From contig NZ_JAUOZU010000009.1 of the NCBI RefSeq assembly GCF_030551875.1, forward strand, positions 1 through 64,000: 64,000 nucleotides of DNA. The letters run 5' to 3'. This document shows positions 25,370-33,085 of the stretch, piece after piece. Made by a program: the position numbers and the translations under genes. The stretch's first letter is position 1; each line of letters begins with the position of its first letter. Below the pieces are notes generated by a model that had not been told where the DNA came from, did no database searches, and saw only the letters and a program-made list of their open reading frames with translations. This DNA is from Fluviirhizobium alvei. GTDB taxonomy: Bacteria; Pseudomonadota; Alphaproteobacteria; Rhizobiales; Rhizobiaceae.

Positions 25370-26608
25370 ATGACGAATTCGAGACATTTCACCATCGTCG
25401 GCGGCGGCCAGTCCGGCCTTCAACTCGGCATCGGCCTGCTCAAGGCGGGACATGCCGTTCGCATCGTGCAGAACCGCACCGGCGAAGAAATCGAGAAAGG
25501 CAAGGTTCTGTCGAGCCAGTGCATGTTCGATGTGGCGCTGCAGAACGAGCGCGATCTCGGCATCAATTTCTGGGAAGCTGCTTGCCCGACCGTCGATTCG
25601 ATCAATTTCACCGTGCCTCATCCCGAAGTCGCCGGTGCCAAGGCCATTGATTGGAACGGCAAGCTCGACAAGCCCGCCCAGAGCCTTGACCAGCGTGTGA
25701 AAATTCCGCGCTGGATGCAGGAATTTGCCCGTCTCGGTGGCGAAATGGTCATCCACGATGCCGGCATTGCGGATCTCGAAACCTATGCCAAGCAGAGCGA
25801 TCTGGTGATCGTCGCAGCCGGCAAGGGCGATATCGCCAAGATGTTCGAGCGCGATGCCAGCCGTTCGCCGTTCGACAAGCCGCAGCGCGCTCTGGCTCTG
25901 ACCTATGTGAAGGGCATGAAGAAGCGCTCCGACCATTCGGCCGTCAACTTCAACCTCATCCCGACGGTCGGCGAATATTTCACCTTCCCGGCCTACACGA
26001 CCACGGGTGCCTGCGACATCATGGTGTTCGAAGGCATCCCGGGTGGCCCGATGGATTGCTGGAAGGATGTGAAGACACCGGAGGAACATCTGGCCAAGTC
26101 CAAATGGATCCTCGAAACCTTCACCCCCTGGGAAGCCGAACGTTGCACCGATATCGAGCTGACCGACGATAACGGCATCCTGGCCGGCGCTTTCGCCCCG
26201 ACCATTCGCAAGCCGGTGGGCCGTCTTCCGTCCGGTGCGATCGTGCTGGGCATGGCCGATGCCGTCTGCCTCAACGATCCGATCACCGGTCAGGGCTCGA
26301 ACAACGCCTCCAAGGCGGCAAAATGCTACATGGATGCCATTCTGGCACATGGCGACAAGGCATTCGATGAGGCCTTCATGGTCGATACGTTCGAAGCCTA
26401 CTGGTCATACGCCCAGTTCGTCGTCGGCTGGACCAATGCGCTTCTGATGCCGCCGCCGCCGCATGTGCTGAATATCATGGGCTCTGCCCAGGCCTATCCG
26501 GAACTGGCCAAGCGCATTGCCAACGGCTTCAACGATCCGCGGGATTTCTTCCCCTGGTTCGCCGTACCGGAAGAGGCGGATGCCTATCTTACGCGCCTTG
26601 CTGCGTAA
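25370..26608 (+). CDS. Styrene/indole monooxygenase-type FAD oxygenase (StyA/IifC-like)
   Basis: The 412-residue flavoprotein begins with FTIVGGGQSGLQLGIGL (residues 8-24) and shows the styrene-monooxygenase family pattern: VLSSQCMFDVALQNERDLGINFWE, then GRLPSGAIVLGMADAVCLNDPITGQGSNNA, the second FAD-binding region. Members epoxidise styrene or oxidise indole at C2-C3, using free reduced FAD from a separate reductase. The upstream flavin reductase and SDR reproduce the gene set of known indole oxidation operons. Indole or an indole derivative is therefore the likely substrate. The exact substrate is unproven. Confidence 0.85.
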   Translation: MTNSRHFTIVGGGQSGLQLGIGLLKAGHAVRIVQNRTGEEIEKGKVLSSQCMFDVALQNERDLGINFWEAACPTVDSINFTVPHPEVAGAKAIDWNGKLDKPAQSLDQRVKIPRWMQEFARLGGEMVIHDAGIADLETYAKQSDLVIVAAGKGDIAKMFERDASRSPFDKPQRALALTYVKGMKKRSDHSAVNFNLIPTVGEYFTFPAYTTTGACDIMVFEGIPGGPMDCWKDVKTPEEHLAKSKWILETFTPWEAERCTDIELTDDNGILAGAFAPTIRKPVGRLPSGAIVLGMADAVCLNDPITGQGSNNASKAAKCYMDAILAHGDKAFDEAFMVDTFEAYWSYAQFVVGWTNALLMPPPPHVLNIMGSAQAYPELAKRIANGFNDPRDFFPWFAVPEEADAYLTRLAA

Positions 26609-26635
26609 GGATCGTCTGCATTCAGGCGAACCCTT

Positions 26636-26661
26636 GGCCGCGTTTCGACGCGGCCTTTTTT
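26636..26661 (+). terminator. Strong intrinsic terminator after the monooxygenase gene
   Basis: An 8-bp stem GGCCGCGT / ACGCGGCC with a TTCG tetraloop is followed directly by six T residues, 27 bases past the stop codon. Confidence 0.92.
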
Positions 26662-26770
26662 GTTTAAGGCAAAGAATGCCGCGGGTTGCTCCACTTTCGC
26701 TAAGCGCTTGTGACTGCTCAGCGAACACAATCGCGGAAGGTCCGCCGTTATAAACAACGCTGCTTGTTGT

Positions 26771-26875
26771 CTTCCTCGGGCTTGTCGCGAGGATCTGCTG
26801 AGGCGGCCAGGCAATCCACGTAGCTATAGGAATTGTGCGAGGGCAGATGCTCGGGACAAGCCCGAGCATGACGGT
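26771..26875. repeat. RIME-like inverted palindromic repeat
   Basis: The gap 26662-26934 holds no gene. It contains two related palindromes in inverted order: CCTCGGGCTTGTCGCGAGG (26774-26792) and ATGCTCGGGACAAGCCCGAGCAT (26847-26869), with GGATCTGC and GCAGATGC on their inner sides. This pattern is a familiar rhizobial dispersed intergenic repeat and differs from the one at 17.7-17.9 kb. Confidence 0.7.
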
Positions 26876-26934
26876 GGGCGGGCTGCGGCGCTATGAACAT
26901 CTTGCGAAGCTGGTTACTTGGACGCTGAGGGGGC

Positions 26935-27492
26935 CTATTTCGGCAGGCGTCTGTGCGTTGCCGCCGTCCTTGCCACCTGTTCGTAGATGCCCGTCATCAG
27001 GTCGAGCGTTTCGGTGGCCTGTTCCAGCCGGTGCGCAAGGTTGGGGACCGACTGTACGGCCTTGACCAGCAACGAGGCGCGGATATCGGCGTAACGGTCG
27101 GTCACGTCGCGGCCGGCCTGGGTAACGGTGTAAGTCACGCCCGAACGCCCGCTGCCGGTCCGCTCGACAAGGCCCGCACCGATAAGCTTGCGCAAACTGT
27201 ATTGCATGTTGGGAATGTCCTCGCGGTTGGAAAGCCGCGCAATATCCTTCAGCGTCTTCGGCCGGTCGTTCATGCGGATGATGTGCAGCATGGCATTTTC
27301 CGGACCGCTGGCCGTCAGGTCGATCACGGTGGCCAGACATTCCGCCTGCCAGCGTCCGAAGGCTTCGAAGGCGCGCATCAGGGCATATTCCAGTTCGGCG
27401 ACATCCATTTCCGCCGTGGTGCGTGCCAGATGCCAGTGGCGATCGAGACCCTCCTCGCCGTCTCTGCCGTTGTCTTGGCTCTTGTCCTGCAT
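26935..27492 (-). CDS. MarR-like winged-helix transcriptional regulator
   Basis: The product is about 185 residues starting MQDKSQD, with GGGAG seven bases before. The longer frame to 27618 would run through the promoter of the divergent gene. The winged helix is in RPKTLKDIARLSNREDIPNMQYSLRKLIGAGLVERTGSGRSGVTYTVTQAG, spread over residues about 75-130, preceded by a helical dimerisation region. It lies divergent to the luciferase-like monooxygenase gene, so control of that promoter is likely. Confidence 0.8.
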   Translation of the reverse strand: MQDKSQDNGRDGEEGLDRHWHLARTTAEMDVAELEYALMRAFEAFGRWQAECLATVIDLTASGPENAMLHIIRMNDRPKTLKDIARLSNREDIPNMQYSLRKLIGAGLVERTGSGRSGVTYTVTQAGRDVTDRYADIRASLLVKAVQSVPNLAHRLEQATETLDLMTGIYEQVARTAATHRRLPK

Positions 27493-27597
27493 CTGATACT
27501 CCCGTCCCGATTCGAGGGGCATGCTCACTGTCGTCGGCACCTGCTTAGAACCATCCCCTGCTGCAGTCAAAAAAAGGGCCGCACCGGAAAATGTCCA

Positions 27598-27625
27598 TTG
27601 ACAAACTTTATGTTTCAAATAAAAT
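27598..27625 (+). promoter_or_regulatory. Promoter of the luciferase-like monooxygenase gene with overlapping repeat
   Basis: A -35 TTGACA (27598-27603) and -10 TAAAAT (27620-27625) are separated by 16 bases. An inverted repeat, TTTAT-N7-ATAAA (27607-27623), lies between and over them, a good position for a repressor. Confidence 0.6.
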
Positions 27626-27663
27626 TTCTATCGTAAATTCTAACAAATATTTGGGGAACTACC

Positions 27664-28782
27664 ATGACAGAGAACTCGATGTTCGCTGAAGGACAATTCG
27701 TGCTCGGAACCTTCGCCTCCAACTGCTCAGGCGGCATGTCCGTGACGAAAGTGCCGGAGCGCTGGGTCAATTCCTGGGACAACAATCTGAAACTTGGCAG
27801 GCTGCTCGATGATGCCGGGATCGACTTCATGCTGCCGATCGCCCGCTGGATCGGTTATGGCGGCGAAACCAACTTTCATGGCGGCGTGCTGGAAACCATG
27901 ACCTGGGCCGCCGGCCTGCTCGCAAGCACCAAGAATATCAATGTGTTCGCGACCATCCACACGGCCGCGAACCATCCCGCCGTGGTGGCAAAGCAGATCG
28001 CGACGATCGACCAGATCAGCCATGGCCGCATCGGTCTCAACATCGTCGCCGGCTGGAACCAGCCCGAATATGAGGCGCTTGGTCTGTCGCTGCCAGCCGG
28101 CCATGAGGACCGTTATGGCTATGCGCAGGAATGGTTCGATGTCATCAAGGCATTGTGGAGCAAGACTGAGGCCTTCGATTGGGATGGCGCCCATTTCAAG
28201 CTCAAGAATATTCTCGGCGACCCGCGACCCTCGCGCAAGATTCCGATCCTCAATGCCGCCGGTTCGGGTGAGGGCAGGGCTTTTGCCGTGCGTAACGCCG
28301 ATTTCCTCTTCACGCCGGCTATCGATCTATCACGCTCCGGCGAAGAGATCGCTGCCCTCAAGCAGCAGGCTGCCGATGTCGGTCGCAAGGTCGGCGTTCT
28401 GACCTTCAGCCATGTCGTCTGCCGTCCGACCGAGAAGGAAGCGAAGGACTATCTGCAGCATTTCGGCCAGGACAATGCCGATTGGGACGCCGTCGACAAT
28501 CTGGTGCGCCTGCAGTTCGCCCATGCCCATTCCTTCCCGCATGATCTTCTGGCGCTGATCCGCGATCGTATGGCAGCCGGCCATGGCGGCTTTCCGCTCG
28601 TCGGCACCCCGGAACAGGTGGCGGAAGGGCTGATTGCGCTTCACAAGGCGGGCTTCAACGGAACGACATTGTCCTTCGTGGATTATGCCGAGGAGTTCCC
28701 CTACTTCCGCGACAATGTGCTGCCGATCCTGGAAGCCGCCGGTATCCGCCGTTCGGTGACGCTGGAAGCAGCGGCAGCCTGA
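27664..28782 (+). CDS. LLM-class (luciferase-like) FMN-dependent monooxygenase
   Basis: The 372-residue protein is a bacterial-luciferase-like TIM barrel. It contains GGVLETMTWAAGLLASTKNINVFATIH, NHPAVVAKQIATIDQISHGRIGLNIVAGWNQPEYEALGL and RPSRKIPILNAAGSGEGRAFA, spread over residues about 75-215. This matches the RutA / alkanesulfonate monooxygenase subgroup. These enzymes use FMNH2 from a separate reductase to insert oxygen, often opening a ring or cleaving C-N or C-S bonds. The next gene encodes such a reductase. It lies between the indole-type monooxygenase operon and the 2-aminobenzoyl-CoA operon, so a role on a nitrogen heterocycle such as an oxidised indole is an attractive guess. The substrate is unknown. 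The ribosome site is TTGGGGAAC. Confidence 0.87.
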   Translation: MTENSMFAEGQFVLGTFASNCSGGMSVTKVPERWVNSWDNNLKLGRLLDDAGIDFMLPIARWIGYGGETNFHGGVLETMTWAAGLLASTKNINVFATIHTAANHPAVVAKQIATIDQISHGRIGLNIVAGWNQPEYEALGLSLPAGHEDRYGYAQEWFDVIKALWSKTEAFDWDGAHFKLKNILGDPRPSRKIPILNAAGSGEGRAFAVRNADFLFTPAIDLSRSGEEIAALKQQAADVGRKVGVLTFSHVVCRPTEKEAKDYLQHFGQDNADWDAVDNLVRLQFAHAHSFPHDLLALIRDRMAAGHGGFPLVGTPEQVAEGLIALHKAGFNGTTLSFVDYAEEFPYFRDNVLPILEAAGIRRSVTLEAAAA

Positions 28783-28895
28783 TCGGTCTGCATCGGGGTG
28801 GCGTGATCGCCGCCCCATTTCTCTTTCAAAACCGGAAATCTGGACGTCGGGTTGAAGCCCGCGACGGTTTCCTGCATCCATACAGCGAGGCAAAC

Positions 28896-29417
28896 ATGCA
28901 GTTCGATCAGGATGTTAATGCACTTCCAGACCTCTACAAGCGCGCCATGCGCAGCTTCGCAGGCAATGTCAGCGTCATCACGGTCGGCCGCGGCGAAGAC
29001 CGGTCCGGTCTGGTTGCCACATCCACCGTGTCCCTCTCCGTCGACCCCGCCATGATGCTTGTTTGCGTCAACCGGGGTGCGTCTTCCTGGCCGCTTTTCG
29101 AGCGCTATCGCCATTTCGGCGTCAACTCGCTGACGCCTGACCAGCAGGCGATTGCCGAGCGCTTTTCGGGTCGCGGCGGCGTGAAAGGGCAGGATCGTTA
29201 TGCACTCGGCCGCTGGACCACGGCGGTCACCGGTGCGCCGCTTCTCGAGGATGCCGCCGTCTCCATCGATTGCTCGATCGAGGACATGATCGAGCGCGAA
29301 ACCCACTCGATCCTGATCGGCCGCGTCCGGGCTGTCGAGATCGGGGATCCCTCTGCGGCCCTCGTTTATTGGCAGGGTTCCTATCGGCCCCTTCTAGCCG
29401 AAAGCTTGTCTGTCTGA
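28896..29417 (+). CDS. Flavin reductase, likely partner of the LLM monooxygenase
   Basis: The 173-residue protein starts MQFDQDVNALPDLYK. It shows the flavin reductase pattern YKRAMRSFAGNVSVITVGRGE and GLVATSTVSLSVDPAMMLVCVNRGAS, with NSLTPDQQAIAERFSGRGG later. It follows the luciferase-like gene by 113 bases on the same strand. Supply of FMNH2 to that enzyme is the obvious role. An open frame from 28803 is longer but has no ribosome site. Confidence 0.85.
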   Translation: MQFDQDVNALPDLYKRAMRSFAGNVSVITVGRGEDRSGLVATSTVSLSVDPAMMLVCVNRGASSWPLFERYRHFGVNSLTPDQQAIAERFSGRGGVKGQDRYALGRWTTAVTGAPLLEDAAVSIDCSIEDMIERETHSILIGRVRAVEIGDPSAALVYWQGSYRPLLAESLSV

Positions 29418-29465
29418 TCGGCCTGACAAGGGCATTTTTCATTGTCTCGGGGTGCCACTTTTTGC

Positions 29466-29504
29466 TTGACGCTTAAAACATCTCGAGATATTTTAATCTT
29501 AAAA
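29466..29504 (+). promoter_or_regulatory. Promoter and operator of the 2-aminobenzoyl-CoA operon
   Basis: A -35 TTGACG (29466-29471) and a -10 TATTTT (29489-29494) are spaced 17 bases apart. A 24-base palindrome with a single mismatched pair covers 29473-29496, centred on ATCTCGAGAT and ending in TTAAAA and TTTTAA. It fills the spacer and the -10. Its right arm also forms a second repeat, TTTTAA-TC-TTAAAA (29491-29504), like the one at 16114. The arrangement strongly suggests repression by a dimeric regulator. Confidence 0.7.
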
Positions 29505-29531
29505 TAAATTCAGGCATGAAGGGAACGACAC

Positions 29532-31847
29532 ATGCGCATCGTTTGTATCGGCGGGGGTCCGGCAGGTCTCTATTTCGGATTGCTGATGAAGAAACTTCAT
29601 CCCGAGCATGACGTTACGGTGGTGGAGCGCAACAAGCCTTACGATACGTTCGGCTGGGGCGTCGTCTTCTCGGATGCCACCATGCAGTCGATGCGGGCCT
29701 GGGATCCGGAAAGTGCAGCCGAGATCGAAGATGCATTCAACCATTGGGATGATATCGAGCTTCTCTTCAAGGGCACGCGCCAGCGCACGACCGGCCACGG
29801 TTTCGTTGGCATCGGTCGCAAGAAGCTTCTCAACATCCTGCAGGCACGCTGCGAAGCGCTCGGCGTCGAACTGGCCTTCGAAACCGAAGTCGACAGTGAT
29901 CTCGACTTCCCGGATGCCGATCTGGTCATCGCTTCGGACGGGTTGAATTCCAGGATCCGCAACAAATATGCCGACGTGTTCCAGCCGGATCTCCTGGTTC
30001 GCCCGAACCGCTATATCTGGCTCGGCACCAACAAGCTTTATGATGCCTTCACCTTCGATTTCCGCAAGACGGATCACGGCTGGTTCCAGGCGCATATCTA
30101 CAAGTTCGACGACCAGACTTCGACCTTCATCGTGGAAACCACCGAGGAGGCCTATCAGGCCCACAAGCTCGGTGAAATGTCACAGGATCAGTCGATCGCC
30201 TTCTGCGAGAACCTCTTCGCGGAAACTTTGGAAGGCGCTTCGCTGATGACCAATGCGCGCCATCTGCGCGGATCGGCCTGGCTGAACTTCAATCGCCTGA
30301 TTTGCGGAAAGTGGAGCCATTTCAACGGCAATTCGCATGTCGTGCTTATGGGCGATGCGGCCCATACCGCTCATTTCGCCATTGGCTCCGGCACCAAGCT
30401 CGCCATCGATGATGCGATCGAGCTTGCCAACCAGTTCAATATTGCCGGCCACGGCAAGGAGACGATTCCGGCGGTTCTCGAAACCTACGAGGAAATCCGT
30501 CGCGTCGATGTCGCCCGCATCCAGAACGCGGCACGCAATGCCATGGAATGGTTCGAAGTTGTCGGCCAGCGTTATGCCGATACGCTGGAGCCGGAACAGT
30601 TCATGTATTCCATGCTCACCCGTTCCCAGCGCATCAGCCACGAAAATCTGCGTCTGCGCGACAAGACCTGGCTCGAAGGTTACGAGCGTTGGTTCGCGGC
30701 CAAGCAGGGTCTCAATGTCCAGGAAGGCGAACGCTGCCTGCCGCCGATGTTCACGCCCTACAAGGTGCGCAACGTTACCCTCGCCAATCGTATCGTCGTC
30801 TCGCCGATGGCAATGTACTCGGCCAAGGATGGTCTGATCGATGATTTCCACATGGTCCATCTCGGTAGCCGCGCCATGGGTGGTGCCGGTCTCGTCTTTG
30901 CCGAAATGACCTGCGTCTCGCCGGATGCGCGCATCACGCCGGGCTGCCTTGGCCTGTGGAACGACGAGCAGATGGAGGGCTGGAAGCGGCTTGTCGCCTT
31001 CGTCCATGCCAACACCAATGCCAAGGTTGCCGTGCAGCTCGGCCATGCCGGTCGCAAGGGTGCGACGAAACTGGCCTGGGAAGGCATCGACCAGCCTCTG
31101 GAAACCGGCGGTTGGCCGCTGATCTCGGCCTCGGCTCTGCCCTATCTCAAGCATAGCCAGGTTCCGAAGGCGATGGATCGCGCCGATATGGATCGTGTAA
31201 AGGCCGATTTTGTCGCCGCGACGAAGCGGGCCGCCGAGGCCGGTATCGACTGGCTCGAATTCCATGCCGCTCACGGCTATCTGTTGTCGAGCTTCCTGTC
31301 GCCGCTCACCAACCGGCGCGAAGATGAATATGGCGGCAGCCACGAGAACCGGGCGCGCTATCCGCTCGAAGTTTTCCGTGCCGTGCGCGATGCCTGGCCG
31401 GCCGACAAGCCGATTTCGGTTCGTCTATCCTGCCATGACTGGTTCGAAGGTGGCAACACGCCGGATGATGCGGCGATTTTCGCGGCCATGTTCAAGGACG
31501 CCGGCGCCGATCTCATCGACTGCTCGTCGGGTCAGGTCTGGAAGGAGGAACAGCCTGTCTATGGCCGCCTGTTCCAGACGCCGTTCTCCGACAAGATCCG
31601 CAACGAGATCCATGTGCCGACCATTGCCGTCGGTGCAATTTCGGAAGCCGACCATGCCAATTCCGTCATCGCAGCCGGCCGTGCCGATCTCTGCGCTGTG
31701 GCCCGCCCGCATCTGGCCGATCCGGCCTGGGCGCTGCATGAAGCAGCCAAGATCGGTCTGAAATCGGTGCCCTGGCCGAAGCAATATATGTCGGGCAAGT
31801 ATCAGTACGAATCCAACCTTGCCCGCGCGGCAGTCGCTGCCAAGTGA
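29532..31847 (+). CDS. 2-Aminobenzoyl-CoA monooxygenase/reductase-type bifunctional flavoprotein (also annotated salicylyl-CoA 5-hydroxylase)
   Basis: The 771-residue protein joins two flavoenzymes. Residues about 1-390 are a class A FAD hydroxylase: IGGGPAGLYFGLLMKK at 5-20, then GDAAHTAHFAIGSGTKLAIDDA. Residues about 400-765 are an Old Yellow Enzyme-type barrel: FTPYKVRNVTLANRIVVSPM, GHAGRKG, EFHAAHGYLLSSFLSP and REDEYGGS. This architecture is that of the Azoarcus enzyme that hydroxylates 2-aminobenzoyl-CoA and then reduces the ring, yielding a non-aromatic oxocyclohexene-carbonyl-CoA. Homologues with the same fusion are annotated salicylyl-CoA 5-hydroxylase. It leads an operon with thioesterase, RidA and SDR genes. 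The isatin-related neighbours favour the 2-aminobenzoyl-CoA assignment. Confidence 0.88.
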   Translation: MRIVCIGGGPAGLYFGLLMKKLHPEHDVTVVERNKPYDTFGWGVVFSDATMQSMRAWDPESAAEIEDAFNHWDDIELLFKGTRQRTTGHGFVGIGRKKLLNILQARCEALGVELAFETEVDSDLDFPDADLVIASDGLNSRIRNKYADVFQPDLLVRPNRYIWLGTNKLYDAFTFDFRKTDHGWFQAHIYKFDDQTSTFIVETTEEAYQAHKLGEMSQDQSIAFCENLFAETLEGASLMTNARHLRGSAWLNFNRLICGKWSHFNGNSHVVLMGDAAHTAHFAIGSGTKLAIDDAIELANQFNIAGHGKETIPAVLETYEEIRRVDVARIQNAARNAMEWFEVVGQRYADTLEPEQFMYSMLTRSQRISHENLRLRDKTWLEGYERWFAAKQGLNVQEGERCLPPMFTPYKVRNVTLANRIVVSPMAMYSAKDGLIDDFHMVHLGSRAMGGAGLVFAEMTCVSPDARITPGCLGLWNDEQMEGWKRLVAFVHANTNAKVAVQLGHAGRKGATKLAWEGIDQPLETGGWPLISASALPYLKHSQVPKAMDRADMDRVKADFVAATKRAAEAGIDWLEFHAAHGYLLSSFLSPLTNRREDEYGGSHENRARYPLEVFRAVRDAWPADKPISVRLSCHDWFEGGNTPDDAAIFAAMFKDAGADLIDCSSGQVWKEEQPVYGRLFQTPFSDKIRNEIHVPTIAVGAISEADHANSVIAAGRADLCAVARPHLADPAWALHEAAKIGLKSVPWPKQYMSGKYQYESNLARAAVAAK

Positions 31848-31854
31848 GGTTCAG

Positions 31855-32640
31855 ATGACCGGCTCTCTCGCCGACAGGCATGTTCTGGTGACCGGTGCCG
31901 GCAGCGGCATCGGCGCGGCGATTGCGCGCCGCCTCGCCCGAGAAGGCGCGCGACTTTCGCTGGCGGGCCGCAGGGCCGCGCCGCTGGCGGACGTCGCCGC
32001 CGAACTCGGACTTGACCGGTCCCATGCCATCGCCGGTTTTGATGTCACCGATCCGGAAGCAATCGCGCGGGGACTGGAAGAAGCGCATGCCAGGTTCGGA
32101 CCGGTATCGATCCTGATCAACAATGCCGGTGAGGCTCCGAGTGCACCCTTCGACAAGACGGGGCTTGATCTCTGGGAAAAGGTTCTGTCGGTGGATCTGA
32201 CCGGCGTTTTCAACGTCATCAAGGCCGTGCTGCCGGATCTCAAGGCGATCGGGCGCGATGCCCGCATCGTCAACATCGCCTCGACGGCGGGCCTGACCGG
32301 CTATGCCTATGTCTCGGCCTATTGTGCTGCCAAGCATGGTGTAGTCGGGCTCACGCGCGCCCTTGCACTGGAACTGGCGAAGACGGGAGTTACGGTCAAT
32401 GCCGTCTGCCCGGGTTTCACCGATACGCCGATCATCAGCCGTTCGATCGAGGCGATCGTCGCCAAGACCGGCCGGACGCCCGAAGAGGCGCTCGCCGAAT
32501 TCACCAAACACAATCCGCAAAACCGCCTTGTCCGGCCTGAAGAGGTTGCCGACACGGTTGCCTGGCTTTCCGGGCCGGGCGCCGGTTCGATTACCGGCCA
32601 GGCTATTGCGGTCGCCGGTGGCGAAGTGCTGGCGGGCTGA
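31855..32640 (+). CDS. Short-chain dehydrogenase/reductase (3-hydroxyacyl-CoA dehydrogenase-like)
   Basis: The 261-residue protein starts MTGSLADRH, seven bases after the stop of the flavoprotein. It has TGAGSGIGAAIARRLA (residues about 13-28), NNAGEAP, the catalytic Ser in NIASTAGLTG, and YCAAKHG. It is a complete classical SDR. In the operon it could oxidise the hydroxyacyl-CoA formed after ring reduction and hydration. That role is inferred. Confidence 0.87.
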   Translation: MTGSLADRHVLVTGAGSGIGAAIARRLAREGARLSLAGRRAAPLADVAAELGLDRSHAIAGFDVTDPEAIARGLEEAHARFGPVSILINNAGEAPSAPFDKTGLDLWEKVLSVDLTGVFNVIKAVLPDLKAIGRDARIVNIASTAGLTGYAYVSAYCAAKHGVVGLTRALALELAKTGVTVNAVCPGFTDTPIISRSIEAIVAKTGRTPEEALAEFTKHNPQNRLVRPEEVADTVAWLSGPGAGSITGQAIAVAGGEVLAG

Positions 32641-32665
32641 GAAAAAGGATAACGAGGGAGAGAAG

Positions 32666-33085
32666 ATGCCATTCAAGATATCCAAGCCTATGCGCTTCGG
32701 CGACTGCGATCTCACGGGGATCGCCTATCATCCGGCCTATCTGGGCTATCTGGTCGATGTGAACGAGGCCATGTTTGCCTCTTTCGGCATCACCTGGAAG
32801 GAGATCATGTTCGAGCGCCGCATGGGCCTGCCGACAGTATCGATGAACCTGCAGTTCATGAAGCCGGCCGTCTATGGCGATGTGCTTGATTTTTCGGTCC
32901 ATGTTCGTGCGATCGGCCGCTCCTCGCTTGATCTTGAAACCGATGTTCGCGTTGGCGAGGACATGATCTGGACCGTCCGGCAGCGCATCGTTCTCACCTC
33001 GACTGAAGACCACAAATCCCGTGCCTGGCCGGATGATATCCGCGCCGGCCTGACCCGTTACCTGGAGCCAAGAAATGATGCATGA
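32666..33085 (+). CDS. Hotdog-fold thioesterase (4-hydroxybenzoyl-CoA thioesterase-like)
   Basis: The 139-residue protein starts MPFKISK after GAGGGAG. It has the 4HBT motif RFGDCDLTGIAYHPAYLGYL (residues about 10-29), where the Asp of the GDCD segment is the usual catalytic residue. It ends 11 bases inside the next gene. Thioesterases accompany aerobic aryl-CoA clusters, where they recycle CoA from stalled intermediates or release the product. Confidence 0.87.
   Translation: MPFKISKPMRFGDCDLTGIAYHPAYLGYLVDVNEAMFASFGITWKEIMFERRMGLPTVSMNLQFMKPAVYGDVLDFSVHVRAIGRSSLDLETDVRVGEDMIWTVRQRIVLTSTEDHKSRAWPDDIRAGLTRYLEPRNDA

Noticed and set aside
24512-26350. 612-residue minus-strand open frame opposite the SDR and SMO genes
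   Set aside because: It spans two real genes on the opposite strand and shows no domain or start signal.
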